Numbered from the stretch's first letter, positions 8,426-17,465 are shown. The stretch is 64,000 bases of DNA from Flagellimonas pelagia (GCF_003584135.1 NZ_QXFI01000013.1:124001-188000), one strand, 5' to 3'. The notes: generated by a model from the letters alone, not told the origin. Made by a program: numbers and translations.

Positions 8426-9365
8426 CTGTGAGGGCTACAAATTCTTCTTTGGTCAATACTTTTCCAAAAAGTCGTTCCTTCCAGTTCTCCCACCCATATT
8501 TCTTTGAAAAAATAAGGATGAGGATGGGATAGAATACAAAAACAGGTACCAGAACATCCCACCCCAACACAGGATCGGAAACATCCTTATAAATAGAATT
8601 GGTGTGGAAAGCGGTCCAGTCCGCAGTTACCAAAAGTGCGGTGAAAAGGTTGTTGGCGGCATGAAAACCAAGTGGAAGTTCCAATCCTTCATCCATCAAG
8701 GTCAAAATACCCAGAAAGAATCCTGTGCCTATATAAAATACCAAAATTCCATAGCCCAATTTTTCAACTTCTGGGTTGAAGATATGCAGGAGGCCAAAAA
8801 GAGACGAACTGATGACAAAGGGCAACCATTTGGTCTTTGAGCCAATCCCAATCCCCTGCATAAGATACCCTCTGGTAAAATATTCCTCAAAACTGGTTTG
8901 TATGGGCACAAAAATGATGGAAATCACAAAGAGCACAAAAAATGGCATGGGTTTAAAATTGAACACATAGTTTTCTGGAGAAAGATAAATATCCAGCACA
9001 ACCATGACCGACGAAACGATGCCCCAAAGTCCGAATGCAAAAAGGATGCGTTTCCAATCCACTTTTTTACGGGAGGTCGTGAAGCTTGTAAAAGATTGCT
9101 TGTGCAGAAACCGGATTACAACCCAAAGACTTCCCATGGCCGCGACAAAAGTGAGCAGTACCAAGAGAAAAAACAGGTTCAATCCCAAGGTATTGGCCAT
9201 GGCTCCATAATCAGTGGGCATGTTCATCATGGAGTCCGATTTGAGCAAGAGAGCAGCTACAAGTGGAATCCCCCCCAATATCTGCCAGCCAAAAAAGATG
9301 ATCAAAAGCCCAACCACGTAGCGCCATCCTTCGCTAAATCCTTTATATCCTTGTTCTATGTACAT
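8403..9365 (-). CDS. CPBP family intramembrane metalloprotease
   Basis: 320 residues, about eight hydrophobic segments. The CAAX-protease/bacteriocin-processing (CPBP/Abi) motifs are present: EEYFTRGYLMQG (EExxxR) near residue 160, LLHIFNP near 190 and HAANN near 245, giving the glutamate and histidine metal ligands. These are membrane proteases; the substrate is unknown. It is wedged between menC and menE with a 10-base overlap upstream and a 23-base overlap downstream, so it must be co-translated with the menaquinone genes, though no role in that pathway is known. Confidence 0.87.
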   Translation of the reverse strand: MYIEQGYKGFSEGWRYVVGLLIIFFGWQILGGIPLVAALLLKSDSMMNMPTDYGAMANTLGLNLFFLLVLLTFVAAMGSLWVVIRFLHKQSFTSFTTSRKKVDWKRILFAFGLWGIVSSVMVVLDIYLSPENYVFNFKPMPFFVLFVISIIFVPIQTSFEEYFTRGYLMQGIGIGSKTKWLPFVISSSLFGLLHIFNPEVEKLGYGILVFYIGTGFFLGILTLMDEGLELPLGFHAANNLFTALLVTADWTAFHTNSIYKDVSDPVLGWDVLVPVFVFYPILILIFSKKYGWENWKERLFGKVLTKEEFVALTDGDSDLA

Positions 9366-10408
9366 ATTTTCTCAATTTCTTTCCGGTTCCAACCCCTGGA
9401 TCGGTTATAACATATTTTACCCTGGAAAACCTCCAAAGGACTTTCAAAATTATTCGTATATAAACTTCCCGTGCCCAATCCCTGTGGTATGGTGGGATGT
9501 AATGTGTAGGTCCATTGTGCAATGGCGTTCAACCCAATATTGCTCTCGAGCGCACTGGTGACCCACCAACCTATATTATACTTTTCCGCTAAATTGATCC
9601 ATTGTTCGGACCCTGCAAAACCACCCACTAAACTAGGTTTCAATATAATATATTGTGGTCTTATGGTTTGCAGCAAACGTTCCTTTTCCGCTAAGAAAAA
9701 AACACCGATTAATTCTTCATCCAAAGCTATGGGTAATGGGGTTTGCCCACAAAGCTTTGCGATTTCTTTCCACTGCTTGGGTTTTATGGGCTGTTCTATG
9801 GAATGCAATTGAAATTGGGCCAATCTTTCCAATTTTTTCATGGCTTCATCAGGAGAAAATGCCCCGTTGGCATCAACGCGCAGCTCTATTTCCTCTGGGC
9901 CAAAATTCTCGCGAATGGATTTTAGTATGGCAATCTCCTTTTCAAAATCAATGGCGCCTATCTTCATTTTGATACACTTGAACCCTTCCTTCAATTTTTG
10001 CTGCAATTGTGATAACATAAAAGATTCATCACCCATCCAGATCAATCCGTTAATGGGAATGGGCGATTTTTTTTGGGTAAAATCTGAGGGGAAAAGCTCA
10101 AAGGGATCATTGGATGAAAGAGAAAGTAATGCCTGCTCCAGACCAAATTGGATGGAAGGAAATTCCATCAATTCCTCCAATAACCGTTCTTTGTCTAATT
10201 CGATATTACTACAGACCCAAGCCAATTTCTGCTCGTACTCGGGAACATCGTCAATGCTCAACCCCTTTAATAGGCCACACTCCCCTATCCCAAAACTATG
10301 GTCATCGTGCAAAACCAAGAAATAGGTTTTCTTCTGTGTCAATATGCCACGCGAGGTTCCGCTGGGAACTTTAAAATTAAGGGTGTACTTTTTATAGGTC
10401 GCTTTCAT
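9356..10408 (-). CDS. menC: o-succinylbenzoate synthase (MenC, enolase superfamily)
   Basis: 350 residues. The enolase-superfamily catalytic set can be followed: KxK in KCIKMKIG (about 142), Asp in ELRVDANG (about 175), Glu in SIEQP (about 203), Asp in LDEELIG (about 230) and Lys in ILKPSLVGG (about 256). It dehydrates SHCHC to o-succinylbenzoate. Racemase or epimerase relatives share the fold, but adjacency to menE favours MenC. It is divergent from the SDR gene with only 46 bases between; a minus-strand box TAAATTTG at 10419-10426 would give a leader of about 7 bases. Confidence 0.88.
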   Translation of the reverse strand: MKATYKKYTLNFKVPSGTSRGILTQKKTYFLVLHDDHSFGIGECGLLKGLSIDDVPEYEQKLAWVCSNIELDKERLLEELMEFPSIQFGLEQALLSLSSNDPFELFPSDFTQKKSPIPINGLIWMGDESFMLSQLQQKLKEGFKCIKMKIGAIDFEKEIAILKSIRENFGPEEIELRVDANGAFSPDEAMKKLERLAQFQLHSIEQPIKPKQWKEIAKLCGQTPLPIALDEELIGVFFLAEKERLLQTIRPQYIILKPSLVGGFAGSEQWINLAEKYNIGWWVTSALESNIGLNAIAQWTYTLHPTIPQGLGTGSLYTNNFESPLEVFQGKICYNRSRGWNRKEIEKICT

Positions 10409-10418
10409 CCTGTGCCCT

Positions 10419-10426
10419 CAAATTTA
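10419..10426 (-). promoter_or_regulatory. Candidate -7 promoter box for menC
   Basis: TAAATTTG on the minus strand, matching the Bacteroidota -7 consensus TAnnTTTG. No clear TTTG is seen at -33. The predicted start of transcription is about 7 bases before the menC ATG. Confidence 0.45.
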
Positions 10427-10454
10427 ACTATATTTTGCCTCTAAAAGGGAAGTT

Positions 10455-11249
10455 ATGGCAAGTATCAAAGGAAAAACAATTTGGATAACCGGGGCCTCAT
10501 CCGGCATTGGAAAAAGTTTGGCTTTGGAACTTGGCAAATACCCCTGCAACCTTATTCTATCATCAAGGAAAGAAGCGGATTTGATTAAGGTAAAGGAAGC
10601 CTGTGGAGGTTCCGATACTATTTCGATATTGCCCTTGGATCTCAAGGACCATCACCAAATGGACCAAATCTCTAAAAAGGCCATCTCTTTTTATGGCAAG
10701 GTCGACATCTTGGTCAACAATGCGGGAATCAGTCAGCGCTCGTTGATCAAGGACACGGATTTGGACGTTTACAAACAACTTATCGATATTGACTATTTGG
10801 GTACCGTGGCCTTGTCCAAGGCAATCCTTCCCCATTTTTTGGCCAATGGGATCGGGCATTATGTTACCGTCACCAGTTTGATGGGTAAATTTGGATCTCC
10901 TTATCGTTCAGGCTATTGTGGGGCTAAACACGCCCTTCATGGTTTTTTTGATGTGATGCGGATGGAACACGAAAAAGATGGAATACAAGTGACCTTAGTG
11001 TGTCCCGGTTTTGTACAGACCAATGTGGCCAAAAATGCACTTACGGCAGATGGTTCTCCCCAGAAGACGGACGATAAGGCCACACAAAATGGGATTACCC
11101 CGGAATTGGCAGCAAAAAAGATGGTTTCCGCCATCCAGAAGAGAAAATTTGAAGTGAATATTGGAGGCAAAGAGATAAGCGGAGCTTACTTAAAACGGTT
11201 CTTTCCCAAGCTGCTGCACAAGGTAGTCCTCAAAAGCCAAGTGAGATGA
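10455..11249 (+). CDS. Short-chain dehydrogenase/reductase (SDR)
   Basis: 264 residues, a classical SDR. It has the cofactor loop TGASSGIGKS (about residue 11), NNAGIS (about 90), the catalytic Ser in VTVTSLMGK (about 140) and YxxxK in YCGAKHA (about 155-159). It reduces a carbonyl or oxidises an alcohol with NAD(P); the substrate is unknown. The architecture is close to DHRS7-like/YqjQ-type SDRs. It stands alone on the plus strand, divergent from menC and convergent with a histidine kinase (stop codons one base apart). Confidence 0.9.
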   Translation: MASIKGKTIWITGASSGIGKSLALELGKYPCNLILSSRKEADLIKVKEACGGSDTISILPLDLKDHHQMDQISKKAISFYGKVDILVNNAGISQRSLIKDTDLDVYKQLIDIDYLGTVALSKAILPHFLANGIGHYVTVTSLMGKFGSPYRSGYCGAKHALHGFFDVMRMEHEKDGIQVTLVCPGFVQTNVAKNALTADGSPQKTDDKATQNGITPELAAKKMVSAIQKRKFEVNIGGKEISGAYLKRFFPKLLHKVVLKSQVR

Positions 11250-11250
11250 T

Positions 11251-13212
11251 TCAACTAAAGTTGAACCAAAATCTTACCCCTTCGGATTGTTTGTCGATGT
11301 TGAGCTTAGACTGCAATTGGTTCACCAATCGGTTGATCAGGCGTATTCCCATGGAGGAATGAGTCCTTTCCTCGGTATCCTCCGGCAGCCCCACTCCATT
11401 ATCGGTATATTCAAAATAGCCTTGGTCGCCGTTTTTACGAAGATGGATGTAAATTTTTCCATTTTCATCATTCTCCGGGAAAGCATATTTGAATGAATTG
11501 GAAACCAGTTCGTTCAAAATCAATCCAAAAGGAATGGCCCTGTCAATATCCAATTCGGTGCCTTCGGCATCTATGGTAATGCTGATGTTGTGCCCTCCTT
11601 TTTTGTAAACGGACTGCACGCTGTTAATCAAACTCTCAATATAGCCCTGCATTTCGATGACGGATAGGTCATCATTCTGATACAATTTTTGATGGATCAA
11701 GGCCATGGCCTTTACCCTACTCTTCCCTTCTTCCAAAGCTTCAATGGCAGCCTTGCTTCTTGTATTTTTGGTTTGAAGGCTGAGCAAGCTGGATACCATT
11801 TGAAGGTTGTTCTTCACCCTATGATGGATTTCTTTCAAAAGAGAATCCTTTTCCACCAATGCAATTTCAATAATATGCTTTTGCTCTGCGATCAACCGTT
11901 GGTTTTTGATACTCTTCAAATAGGCATATACCAAACCCGCAAACCCTAAAAGGGTGAAAATCAACGATATAAATACAAGATTGATACGTTCATCCTTTGC
12001 TTTCATATCGCTACGGGCCAGTTCGTTTATCCTTTTCTGCTCATCTATCAACCGCTGGGAATTTTCAAGATCCTCGTTGGCCACAATGGTCACCAATTGC
12101 TGCTTAATGAGGGCCGATTGCTTTTGGGACATGGAATCTTTTATCCTTTCATTGCGCTTATAATAAATGGCAGCATTCCTAAAGTTTTCGATCTTATCAT
12201 AATAAGCGGCCAACAAACTATTACGCTTAATAGCCTGAAAAATGGTGATGTTATCAAATTCAACATCCAAATATTTTTTGGCTTCTGTATAGTGCTCCAT
12301 CTTTAGATTGGCATCCGCCAAATACAAGGTGTTATCCACCACCTCACTCTGGTCACTGTTCTTGGGCGAGGTTTTCAGGACTTCAATACTGTTCTGCAAT
12401 AAGGGCAATGCTTCCTCGTATTCCCCAAGCATCACATGACATTTGGCTATGTTTCCCTCAATTTCAGCCTTAAGAAGATCACTTTCAAAAATATCCGATT
12501 CGCTTTTTTGGGTGGAAATATCGTTAAGGTACACATCCAAATAGGCTTTGGCCTTTTTTAACTCACTCAAAGCTGTAGGTGCAGAATTGTCCAATCTGAG
12601 ATAGTTGCCAACTTTGCTGTGGTATTTTGCCAGACCATAGGAGTCATTGTCCGCGATGGTCGGCTTTACCTCCATGATATATTGGTTCCTTGCCTTTGTG
12701 TACAGTCCAAGGTTACTGTAGATATCATAAAAGGATACGTTGTCCGTAATACCCAATTCACGTTTTCTCTTTCTAATCTCAATCTGCTTGTCGTACAACT
12801 GCAGGTTGGCATAGTTATCATCCAAGACATCCAGGATAATCCTTTTGGATTCGGGATCCAACGAATCCTTTGAAAAATACAAATCCTTGGCCAAGGCCGT
12901 ACTCTTGTCATATTCACCCAAATCATTGTACACCTGCGCCTCCATGACCCTATAGAGTTTGGATGCTATGGTATCGTTGGTTTTTTCGGTATTTGCCAGA
13001 TATATCTTGATGGTATCCAACCAATCGTATGCGGAGTTGGTATTGTACCGGTTTACCGAATTGAAGAAAATATCGAACCTGCCAGATGGTGCATTGGCAT
13101 CTTTGAATTCCTTTAACACACTCTGCTCCCCATCAGTTGAGATTTGAGCCGAGGCATGAAAAAGAAAAATGAAATATAATGTGGTGAATAAAAATCTTAC
13201 GTAACGTCCCAT
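11251..13212 (-). CDS. TPR-containing sensor histidine kinase (HisKA_2 type)
   Basis: 653 residues from the ATG at 13212, which begins a signal peptide (GRYVRFLFTTLYFIFLFHASA); a GTG at 13236 would add eight residues. About 400 periplasmic residues carry TPR-like repeats, then one membrane segment (about 425-445), a HisKA_2 dimerisation helix with HHRVKNNLQMVSSLL (about 475) and an HATPase domain (NELVSNSF; DNGVGLP; MGIRLINRL). It probably phosphorylates the LytTR regulator encoded 550 bases upstream. A terminator and its own promoter separate the two genes (see 13371-13438). Confidence 0.9.
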   Translation of the reverse strand: MGRYVRFLFTTLYFIFLFHASAQISTDGEQSVLKEFKDANAPSGRFDIFFNSVNRYNTNSAYDWLDTIKIYLANTEKTNDTIASKLYRVMEAQVYNDLGEYDKSTALAKDLYFSKDSLDPESKRIILDVLDDNYANLQLYDKQIEIRKRKRELGITDNVSFYDIYSNLGLYTKARNQYIMEVKPTIADNDSYGLAKYHSKVGNYLRLDNSAPTALSELKKAKAYLDVYLNDISTQKSESDIFESDLLKAEIEGNIAKCHVMLGEYEEALPLLQNSIEVLKTSPKNSDQSEVVDNTLYLADANLKMEHYTEAKKYLDVEFDNITIFQAIKRNSLLAAYYDKIENFRNAAIYYKRNERIKDSMSQKQSALIKQQLVTIVANEDLENSQRLIDEQKRINELARSDMKAKDERINLVFISLIFTLLGFAGLVYAYLKSIKNQRLIAEQKHIIEIALVEKDSLLKEIHHRVKNNLQMVSSLLSLQTKNTRSKAAIEALEEGKSRVKAMALIHQKLYQNDDLSVIEMQGYIESLINSVQSVYKKGGHNISITIDAEGTELDIDRAIPFGLILNELVSNSFKYAFPENDENGKIYIHLRKNGDQGYFEYTDNGVGLPEDTEERTHSSMGIRLINRLVNQLQSKLNIDKQSEGVRFWFNFS

Positions 13213-13370
13213 TAATTTTCTTGATATAGCAACCACAATCCATAGGATGCAGTCCCATATTATTTGTGCCCTTTTTTTCCTTTATAGCCCCAATACACAA
13301 ATCTCTTCAGAGACGAAAACCATCAGCTGAAAAACAAGTATGGGGTATATAAAGAACGTTAGTTTAGTCC

Positions 13371-13438
13371 CAAAATTAAATTCCATACTACAGACTTGTC
13401 CACTATTGTTGTGAAAACCCCGTATTCTGTTGTGAAAA
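13371..13438 (-). promoter_or_regulatory. Candidate kinase promoter with LytTR-type direct repeats
   Basis: TAATTTTG on the minus strand (13371-13378) fits the -7 consensus and puts the start of transcription near 13367. Upstream, TGTTGTGAAAA occurs twice (plus-strand reading, 13407-13417 and 13428-13438), exactly 21 bases apart, about -40 to -72. LytTR regulators bind pairs of short direct repeats two helical turns apart, so these are candidate sites for the neighbouring regulator. Confidence 0.5.
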
Positions 13439-13700
13439 GTACATCGATGTATGTGAAGTGGTATTATATCGATGTTTTGTGCATTTCATGGAATAGCCCA
13501 AGGATTGCTTAAGTATCAAAATCAAAAAAGGCCTTGCCGATTAAACAAGACCCTTTTACGAGAACACTATATGAAAATGAAAAAATTACTTTCTGAAATA
13601 TTAACACTACTAAAGTATGGGCATGCTCGTAGATGTTGAAATTTATGTTGTGAACACTATAAAAGTTGTGGTCTTTTTCTTTAAAAAGAGTTGTTGTATA

Positions 13701-13726
13701 AAAAAAGCACCCTTAAGGGTGCTCTC
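13701..13726 (-). terminator. Rho-independent terminator after the LytTR regulator
   Basis: On the minus strand the palindrome AGCACCCTTAAGGGTGCT (13706-13723) is followed by a run of T, 34 bases after the regulator stop codon. Confidence 0.85.
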
Positions 13727-13759
13727 TAATAATATATTTGAAACAAAGTCCGGTCTTTC

Positions 13760-14512
13760 CTAACTGTTCATGGATGATAGGATAAATTCCTTGAAGTCTT
13801 TGGAAATGGGAATCAGGTTATTATTGATCACAATATCCTTTGAGTTGATGGCATCAATATGATCCACATTTACGATATAGGACTTGTGTGCCCTGTAGAA
13901 TTTGTTCTGTGGCAATTTTTCCAAATAATCCTTTAACGGTGAACGGACCAAAAACTTCTTGTCAGAGGTATTTACTTCCAAATACACATTGTCCGCCTTG
14001 ATGAACTGGATGTCCTTAAACTGTATCCTGTAGTAAAGGTGTTGTTTCTTCACAAAGATGGAATCCTTCAGTACGGAGTTGGATGTGAAGCTTTCTCCTG
14101 CTTCCTCAAACTCTTTACTGTTTTCCTTTCGGGCGTAGCTAAAATTGGAAAGGGCAATCTCTATAGAGGTGTAAAGATCTTGTTGCTCAAAAGGTTTTAC
14201 CAGATAACCATCAGGCTTCACCGTTTTTGCATTCTCCACAGTGGCCCTATCGGAGTTGGAGGTCACGAATATGAACGGGATGTTATAATTCTCCCGGATA
14301 TGTTTTCCTAGGTCGATACCTGTCTTGTCCGAAGCCAAGATGATATCGATCAACACCAAATCAACATGGTTGTTCTTCAATACCTCTACGGCTTGTTCGT
14401 ATACAATGACATTATCCACAATCTCATACCCAATTTCCTCGAGCATGGATTGCATATCATCCGCAATGATGACATTGTCCTCTACGATTAGAATTTTGAT
14501 TGGATGTTCCAA
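13760..14512 (-). CDS. LytTR-family response regulator
   Basis: 250 residues. The N-terminal receiver (about 5-120) has the acidic pair EDN, the phospho-acceptor Asp in LVLIDIIL (about residue 57), Thr/Ser in FVTSNS and Lys in YLVKPF. The C-terminal LytTR DNA-binding domain (about 150-245) has FVKKQHLYYRIQFKDIQFI and the RAHKSYIVNVDHI stretch. It acts as a transcription factor phosphorylated by a partner kinase, most likely the TPR kinase downstream. Box TAAATTTG on the minus strand at 14541-14548 could be its promoter, reading out from the end of menA. Confidence 0.92.
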   Translation of the reverse strand: MEHPIKILIVEDNVIIADDMQSMLEEIGYEIVDNVIVYEQAVEVLKNNHVDLVLIDIILASDKTGIDLGKHIRENYNIPFIFVTSNSDRATVENAKTVKPDGYLVKPFEQQDLYTSIEIALSNFSYARKENSKEFEEAGESFTSNSVLKDSIFVKKQHLYYRIQFKDIQFIKADNVYLEVNTSDKKFLVRSPLKDYLEKLPQNKFYRAHKSYIVNVDHIDAINSKDIVINNNLIPISKDFKEFILSSMNS

Positions 14513-14540
14513 GTTCCTTTAAGTTTATCTGGTTGTTAAT

Positions 14541-14548
14541 CAAATTTA
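14541..14548 (-). promoter_or_regulatory. Candidate -7 box for the LytTR regulator gene
   Basis: TAAATTTG on the minus strand, overlapping the menA stop codon and giving a leader of about 25 bases. No convincing -33 element is seen. Confidence 0.4.
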
Positions 14549-15454
14549 CAAAAAAATATTTACAGCTATGAAGAAGAGTATGGCAAGTAAGAAAGTACTC
14601 AATGCCAACTTCTTCAGTTCCCCATCAAGCTTCACCGGTTCGTGGGTCAACATCACTTTTCTCAAGTGGATCAATAGAGGCACAAAGGCAAGCATAAAAA
14701 AGGAATGGCTCCAATGGATGCCTTCCCATACGATATAGACCAAAAAGAGCAACAACGCCATGGATATCAAAAAGAAGTGGTACCGTTTCCCATTTTCATA
14801 GCCCAATTTAACTACCAAGGTATTCTTACCATGTTTTTTGTCCGAAACCACATCCCTCAAATTATTGAGATTGAGCACTCCAACGCATAACAACCCAACG
14901 GCCACCGCGGGCAAAATGGATGGCCCATCTAACCTTTTTGTGAATAAGAACATGCTTCCCAGCACGCCAAGCAATCCAAAGAACAAAAACACGAAAAGAT
15001 CACCGAGACCCTTATATCCATATGGATTAGCGCCCATGGTATACTTGAGTGCCGCCCAAATGCTCAGCACCCCAAGTACGGTAAATAGGATAATGTAAGG
15101 AAGGTTTTCCCATCCAAAAGCTTGATAGACCAACACCAAGGCCAAAGCCATGGAAATTGCAATGGAAATGATGATACCTTTTTTTAGCGTTGCCCTGGTG
15201 AGCAAACCGCTTTGCAATGCCCTTGCTGGCCCAATTCGATCTTCATTATCGGTGCCTTTGACCCCATCGCCATAGTCGTTGGCAAAATTGGAGGTTACCT
15301 GAAAACCTATTGTAGTAAGGAGTGCCAATATAAAAATGGAAAGTTCAAAAAAACCTTGTTTTCTGGCCAAGGCAGCTCCTACAATAATTCCGGATAAGGA
15401 AAGTGGAAGTGTTCTTAATCGAGCGGCCTGTATCCAGGTCTTAGTATTTCCCAA
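14546..15454 (-). CDS. menA: 1,4-dihydroxy-2-naphthoate polyprenyltransferase (MenA)
   Basis: 302 residues, about nine membrane segments. The UbiA-family first aspartate-rich motif is visible as NFANDYGDGVKGTDN (about residue 55-70) and the second in NNLRDVVSDKKHGKNT (about 195-210). It prenylates DHNA to demethylmenaquinone in the inner membrane. The start at 15454 follows the SPOR-like gene by two bases, so the pair is coupled. It belongs to the menaquinone set spread over 7352-20758. Confidence 0.94.
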   Translation of the reverse strand: MGNTKTWIQAARLRTLPLSLSGIIVGAALARKQGFFELSIFILALLTTIGFQVTSNFANDYGDGVKGTDNEDRIGPARALQSGLLTRATLKKGIIISIAISMALALVLVYQAFGWENLPYIILFTVLGVLSIWAALKYTMGANPYGYKGLGDLFVFLFFGLLGVLGSMFLFTKRLDGPSILPAVAVGLLCVGVLNLNNLRDVVSDKKHGKNTLVVKLGYENGKRYHFFLISMALLLFLVYIVWEGIHWSHSFFMLAFVPLLIHLRKVMLTHEPVKLDGELKKLALSTFLLAILFFIAVNIFL

Positions 15455-15456
15455 GC

Positions 15457-16056
15457 TTAAAAAGGATCTTCTATTTTAACTCTTTTACCGTCTTGATATG
15501 AGGCCACAAATGCATCCTTAAAGCCCATTTGTACCAATTGCTTTCTAAAGGATTGGGCTTCCTGCAAGGTTTCAAAATTACCTAGGGAATAGGCATAAAA
15601 GGGATTTGTTTTTACAAAAAGGGTATTGGTCAATGCCTCAGATGCCAAGGTTACGTTATTGTCCACAAAAGATTTGACCTGAACGGAATAAATTTTTTCC
15701 TTGTTCAGAAACTCCTTGGCCAAATAGAACTCCTTGACCAAACTCAATTCTTCATTTTGTGATTTTAGGTTATCGATCCTTGCTTTGATCACGTCCAAAC
15801 TATCAATGGACACCAATACGTTACTTTGGTTTTCGAAGGATTGTTTGCTACTGAGCCCGGCGGTAAAGGAGGTGATAGCCAAAGTTCCAATGACGAACAA
15901 TCCCACAAAACCCAATAGAATGTTCCTTTGCACTTTCAATTTGCGCAAATCTTTGTTCTTATACTTTATCTGATCCAGTAGTCGTTCGTTGATGATCTGG
16001 GCCTTATCTATATCCTTATGAAGGTCCAACAAATCGCTTTCTTCAATAAAAGGCAT
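15457..16056 (-). CDS. Membrane-anchored coiled-coil protein with SPOR-like C-terminus
   Basis: 199 residues. The charged N-terminal helix (DLHKDIDKAQIINERLLDQ, about 10-30) is cytoplasmic by charge, followed by one membrane segment (about 47-68, NILLGFVGLFVIGTL) and a periplasmic coiled stretch. The last 75 residues have the shape of a SPOR domain (YSVQVKSF ... FYAYSLGNFETLQEAQSFRKQL). SPOR domains bind denuded peptidoglycan at division sites; the fit here is by pattern only. The gene is coupled to menA (2-base gap), but no functional tie to quinones is known. Confidence 0.7.
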   Translation of the reverse strand: MPFIEESDLLDLHKDIDKAQIINERLLDQIKYKNKDLRKLKVQRNILLGFVGLFVIGTLAITSFTAGLSSKQSFENQSNVLVSIDSLDVIKARIDNLKSQNEELSLVKEFYLAKEFLNKEKIYSVQVKSFVDNNVTLASEALTNTLFVKTNPFYAYSLGNFETLQEAQSFRKQLVQMGFKDAFVASYQDGKRVKIEDPF

Positions 16057-16215
16057 ATTGTCAAGGGGTTATGGGTTAAATGTTATGACAAATACATAAC
16101 AATCAATAAGTTGGTACGTATCCTACAAATGTAAAATATTTAACTAAAGAAAAAAACTCAACGGTATGAAAATAACTCACTTATCCCTAAAAATCCATAT
16201 TGATGAAATAGATCT

Positions 16216-17046
16216 TCACAACAAACGGATACCATCCTCTTGAATGGTAATCTTGCGCTGTCTGTAAAGAATGCCCACTCCCTTTTTAAAGGCCTTCTTG
16301 CTCAAATGAAGCTGACTCTGGATTTCTTCGGGTGAAGACTTGTCATGCAAGGGTAAAAAACCATTGTTCTGTTGCAGTTTATCAAAAATGATTTTGGCAG
16401 TGGGCTCCAACATTTTGGCCCCAATGGGCTGAAGGGAAATATCAATTTTATGGTCATCCCTAACCTTCTTAACATAACCCTTAACTTGACTACCAACCGA
16501 TACGGGTTTAAAGATATCGCTGTCGAAAATGAGCCCTTTGTATTTGTTGTCCACTATGACCTCCCAACCCAAGGGGGTTTTTCGGTATACCAAAAGATCC
16601 ACCTCTGTATTGGGTTTGTAGTCGGCGCCTTCATTTATTAGGAACCTGTCCAATTTACTGGATCCTGTCAACCTCATGCTCTCCTCATCCATATAGCAAT
16701 GCACCATGTATTTTTTCCCTTCCTCCATACGCTGGGCCTGTTCCCTGAAAGGAACGAGCAAATGCTTTTCAAGGCCCCAATCCAAAAAGGCGCCATAGGC
16801 ACTGACTTCTGTTACTTTTAAAAAAGCAAATCCATCCCGAACAATATATGGTGTTAAGGTGGTAGCGACTGGGCGTTCACTATTGTCCAAATAGCAGAAT
16901 ACGGTTAAATCGGCATCTATTTTAAAGTCTTCGGGCACATACTTGTTGGGCAAAAGAATTTCCGTGCCCTCTTCATCTTCCAAAAAAAGACCGACACTGG
17001 TAGCCCTAACAATTTTCAGCGTATTGTAATCCCCTAATTTTATCAT
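16216..17046 (-). CDS. cvfB: CvfB-type S1 RNA-binding protein
   Basis: 276 residues. It has the CvfB layout: two N-terminal S1-like domains (about 1-60 and 65-135, with LKVTEVSAYGAFLDWGLEKHLLVPF), a third S1-like region (about 150-215, VDNKYKGLIFDSDIF) and a C-terminal winged helix (about 220-276). It binds RNA and affects expression post-transcriptionally in other bacteria. It is preceded by the DUF2853 gene and a terminator, so it has its own promoter: TACCTTTG on the minus strand (17051-17058) would start transcription at or next to the ATG. Confidence 0.88.
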   Translation of the reverse strand: MIKLGDYNTLKIVRATSVGLFLEDEEGTEILLPNKYVPEDFKIDADLTVFCYLDNSERPVATTLTPYIVRDGFAFLKVTEVSAYGAFLDWGLEKHLLVPFREQAQRMEEGKKYMVHCYMDEESMRLTGSSKLDRFLINEGADYKPNTEVDLLVYRKTPLGWEVIVDNKYKGLIFDSDIFKPVSVGSQVKGYVKKVRDDHKIDISLQPIGAKMLEPTAKIIFDKLQQNNGFLPLHDKSSPEEIQSQLHLSKKAFKKGVGILYRQRKITIQEDGIRLL

Positions 17047-17050
17047 GGCA

Positions 17051-17058
17051 CAAAGGTA
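17051..17058 (-). promoter_or_regulatory. Candidate -7 box giving a leaderless cvfB mRNA
   Basis: TACCTTTG on the minus strand matches TAnnTTTG. With the box centred at -7, the start of transcription falls on or within a base or two of the cvfB ATG at 17046. The terminator immediately upstream argues that a promoter must exist here. Confidence 0.45.
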
Positions 17059-17075
17059 GATGTAAATTGTGTGTA

Positions 17076-17104
17076 TAAAAAAAGCCGCCCGTAATGGACA
17101 GCTT
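17076..17104 (-). terminator. Rho-independent terminator after DUF2853
   Basis: Minus strand: AAGCTGTCC (17096-17104), loop ATTAC, GGGCGGCTT (17082-17090) with two G-U pairs, then seven T. It ends the menF-menD-DUF2853 transcript about 20 bases after the stop. Confidence 0.8.
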
Positions 17105-17123
17105 TATTAAGCGGTTAACCATT

Positions 17124-17465
17124 TTAATTATAAACGGATTCCTTTCCAAAATGTTTGGCCAACATATAGTAGATGACCGCCCTATGCTTGTTTTTTTCAG
17201 ATTGGCCGTATTTGGCAATGACTTTGTTGATGCCTTCCATTAAGGCAGGACTATCCGCAAGCCCTAATTTTTTGATCAAGAAGTTGTTCTTTACGGTTTC
17301 CAGTTCCTTTTCGTCAGATCCAGAAACTTTGGAAGCATCCAGGTTATATATGGCAGGGCCAAGTCCAATGGCAACCTTGGTCAATAAATCCATATTCGGG
17401 GTCTCCCCAAATTTGGATTTGATATCCTCTGCGTACTTTTCAATTAACTCGTCTCTTTTGCTCAT
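17124..17465 (-). CDS. DUF2853 family protein
   Basis: 113 residues, soluble, all-helical in appearance, no signal peptide. It starts MSKRDELIEKYAEDIKSKFG and has the family's LLTKVAIGLGPAIYNLDAS and KKLGLAD stretches. The function is unknown. It lies 38 bases after menD and is followed by a terminator, so it is probably the last gene of the menaquinone transcript. Confidence 0.85.
   Translation of the reverse strand: MSKRDELIEKYAEDIKSKFGETPNMDLLTKVAIGLGPAIYNLDASKVSGSDEKELETVKNNFLIKKLGLADSPALMEGINKVIAKYGQSEKNKHRAVIYYMLAKHFGKESVYN

Larger units (their letters stand above)
13237..13759. other. 523-bp regulatory intergenic region
   Basis: The only gene-free stretch above 300 bases in the window. 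It holds a terminator next to the regulator gene (13701-13726), a 21-bp-spaced direct repeat (13407-13438) and a -7 box (13371-13378), both read towards the kinase gene. Further TGTTG-type words lie at 13634-13639, 13646-13654 and 13665-13670. No ORF with coding character was seen. Confidence 0.6.
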
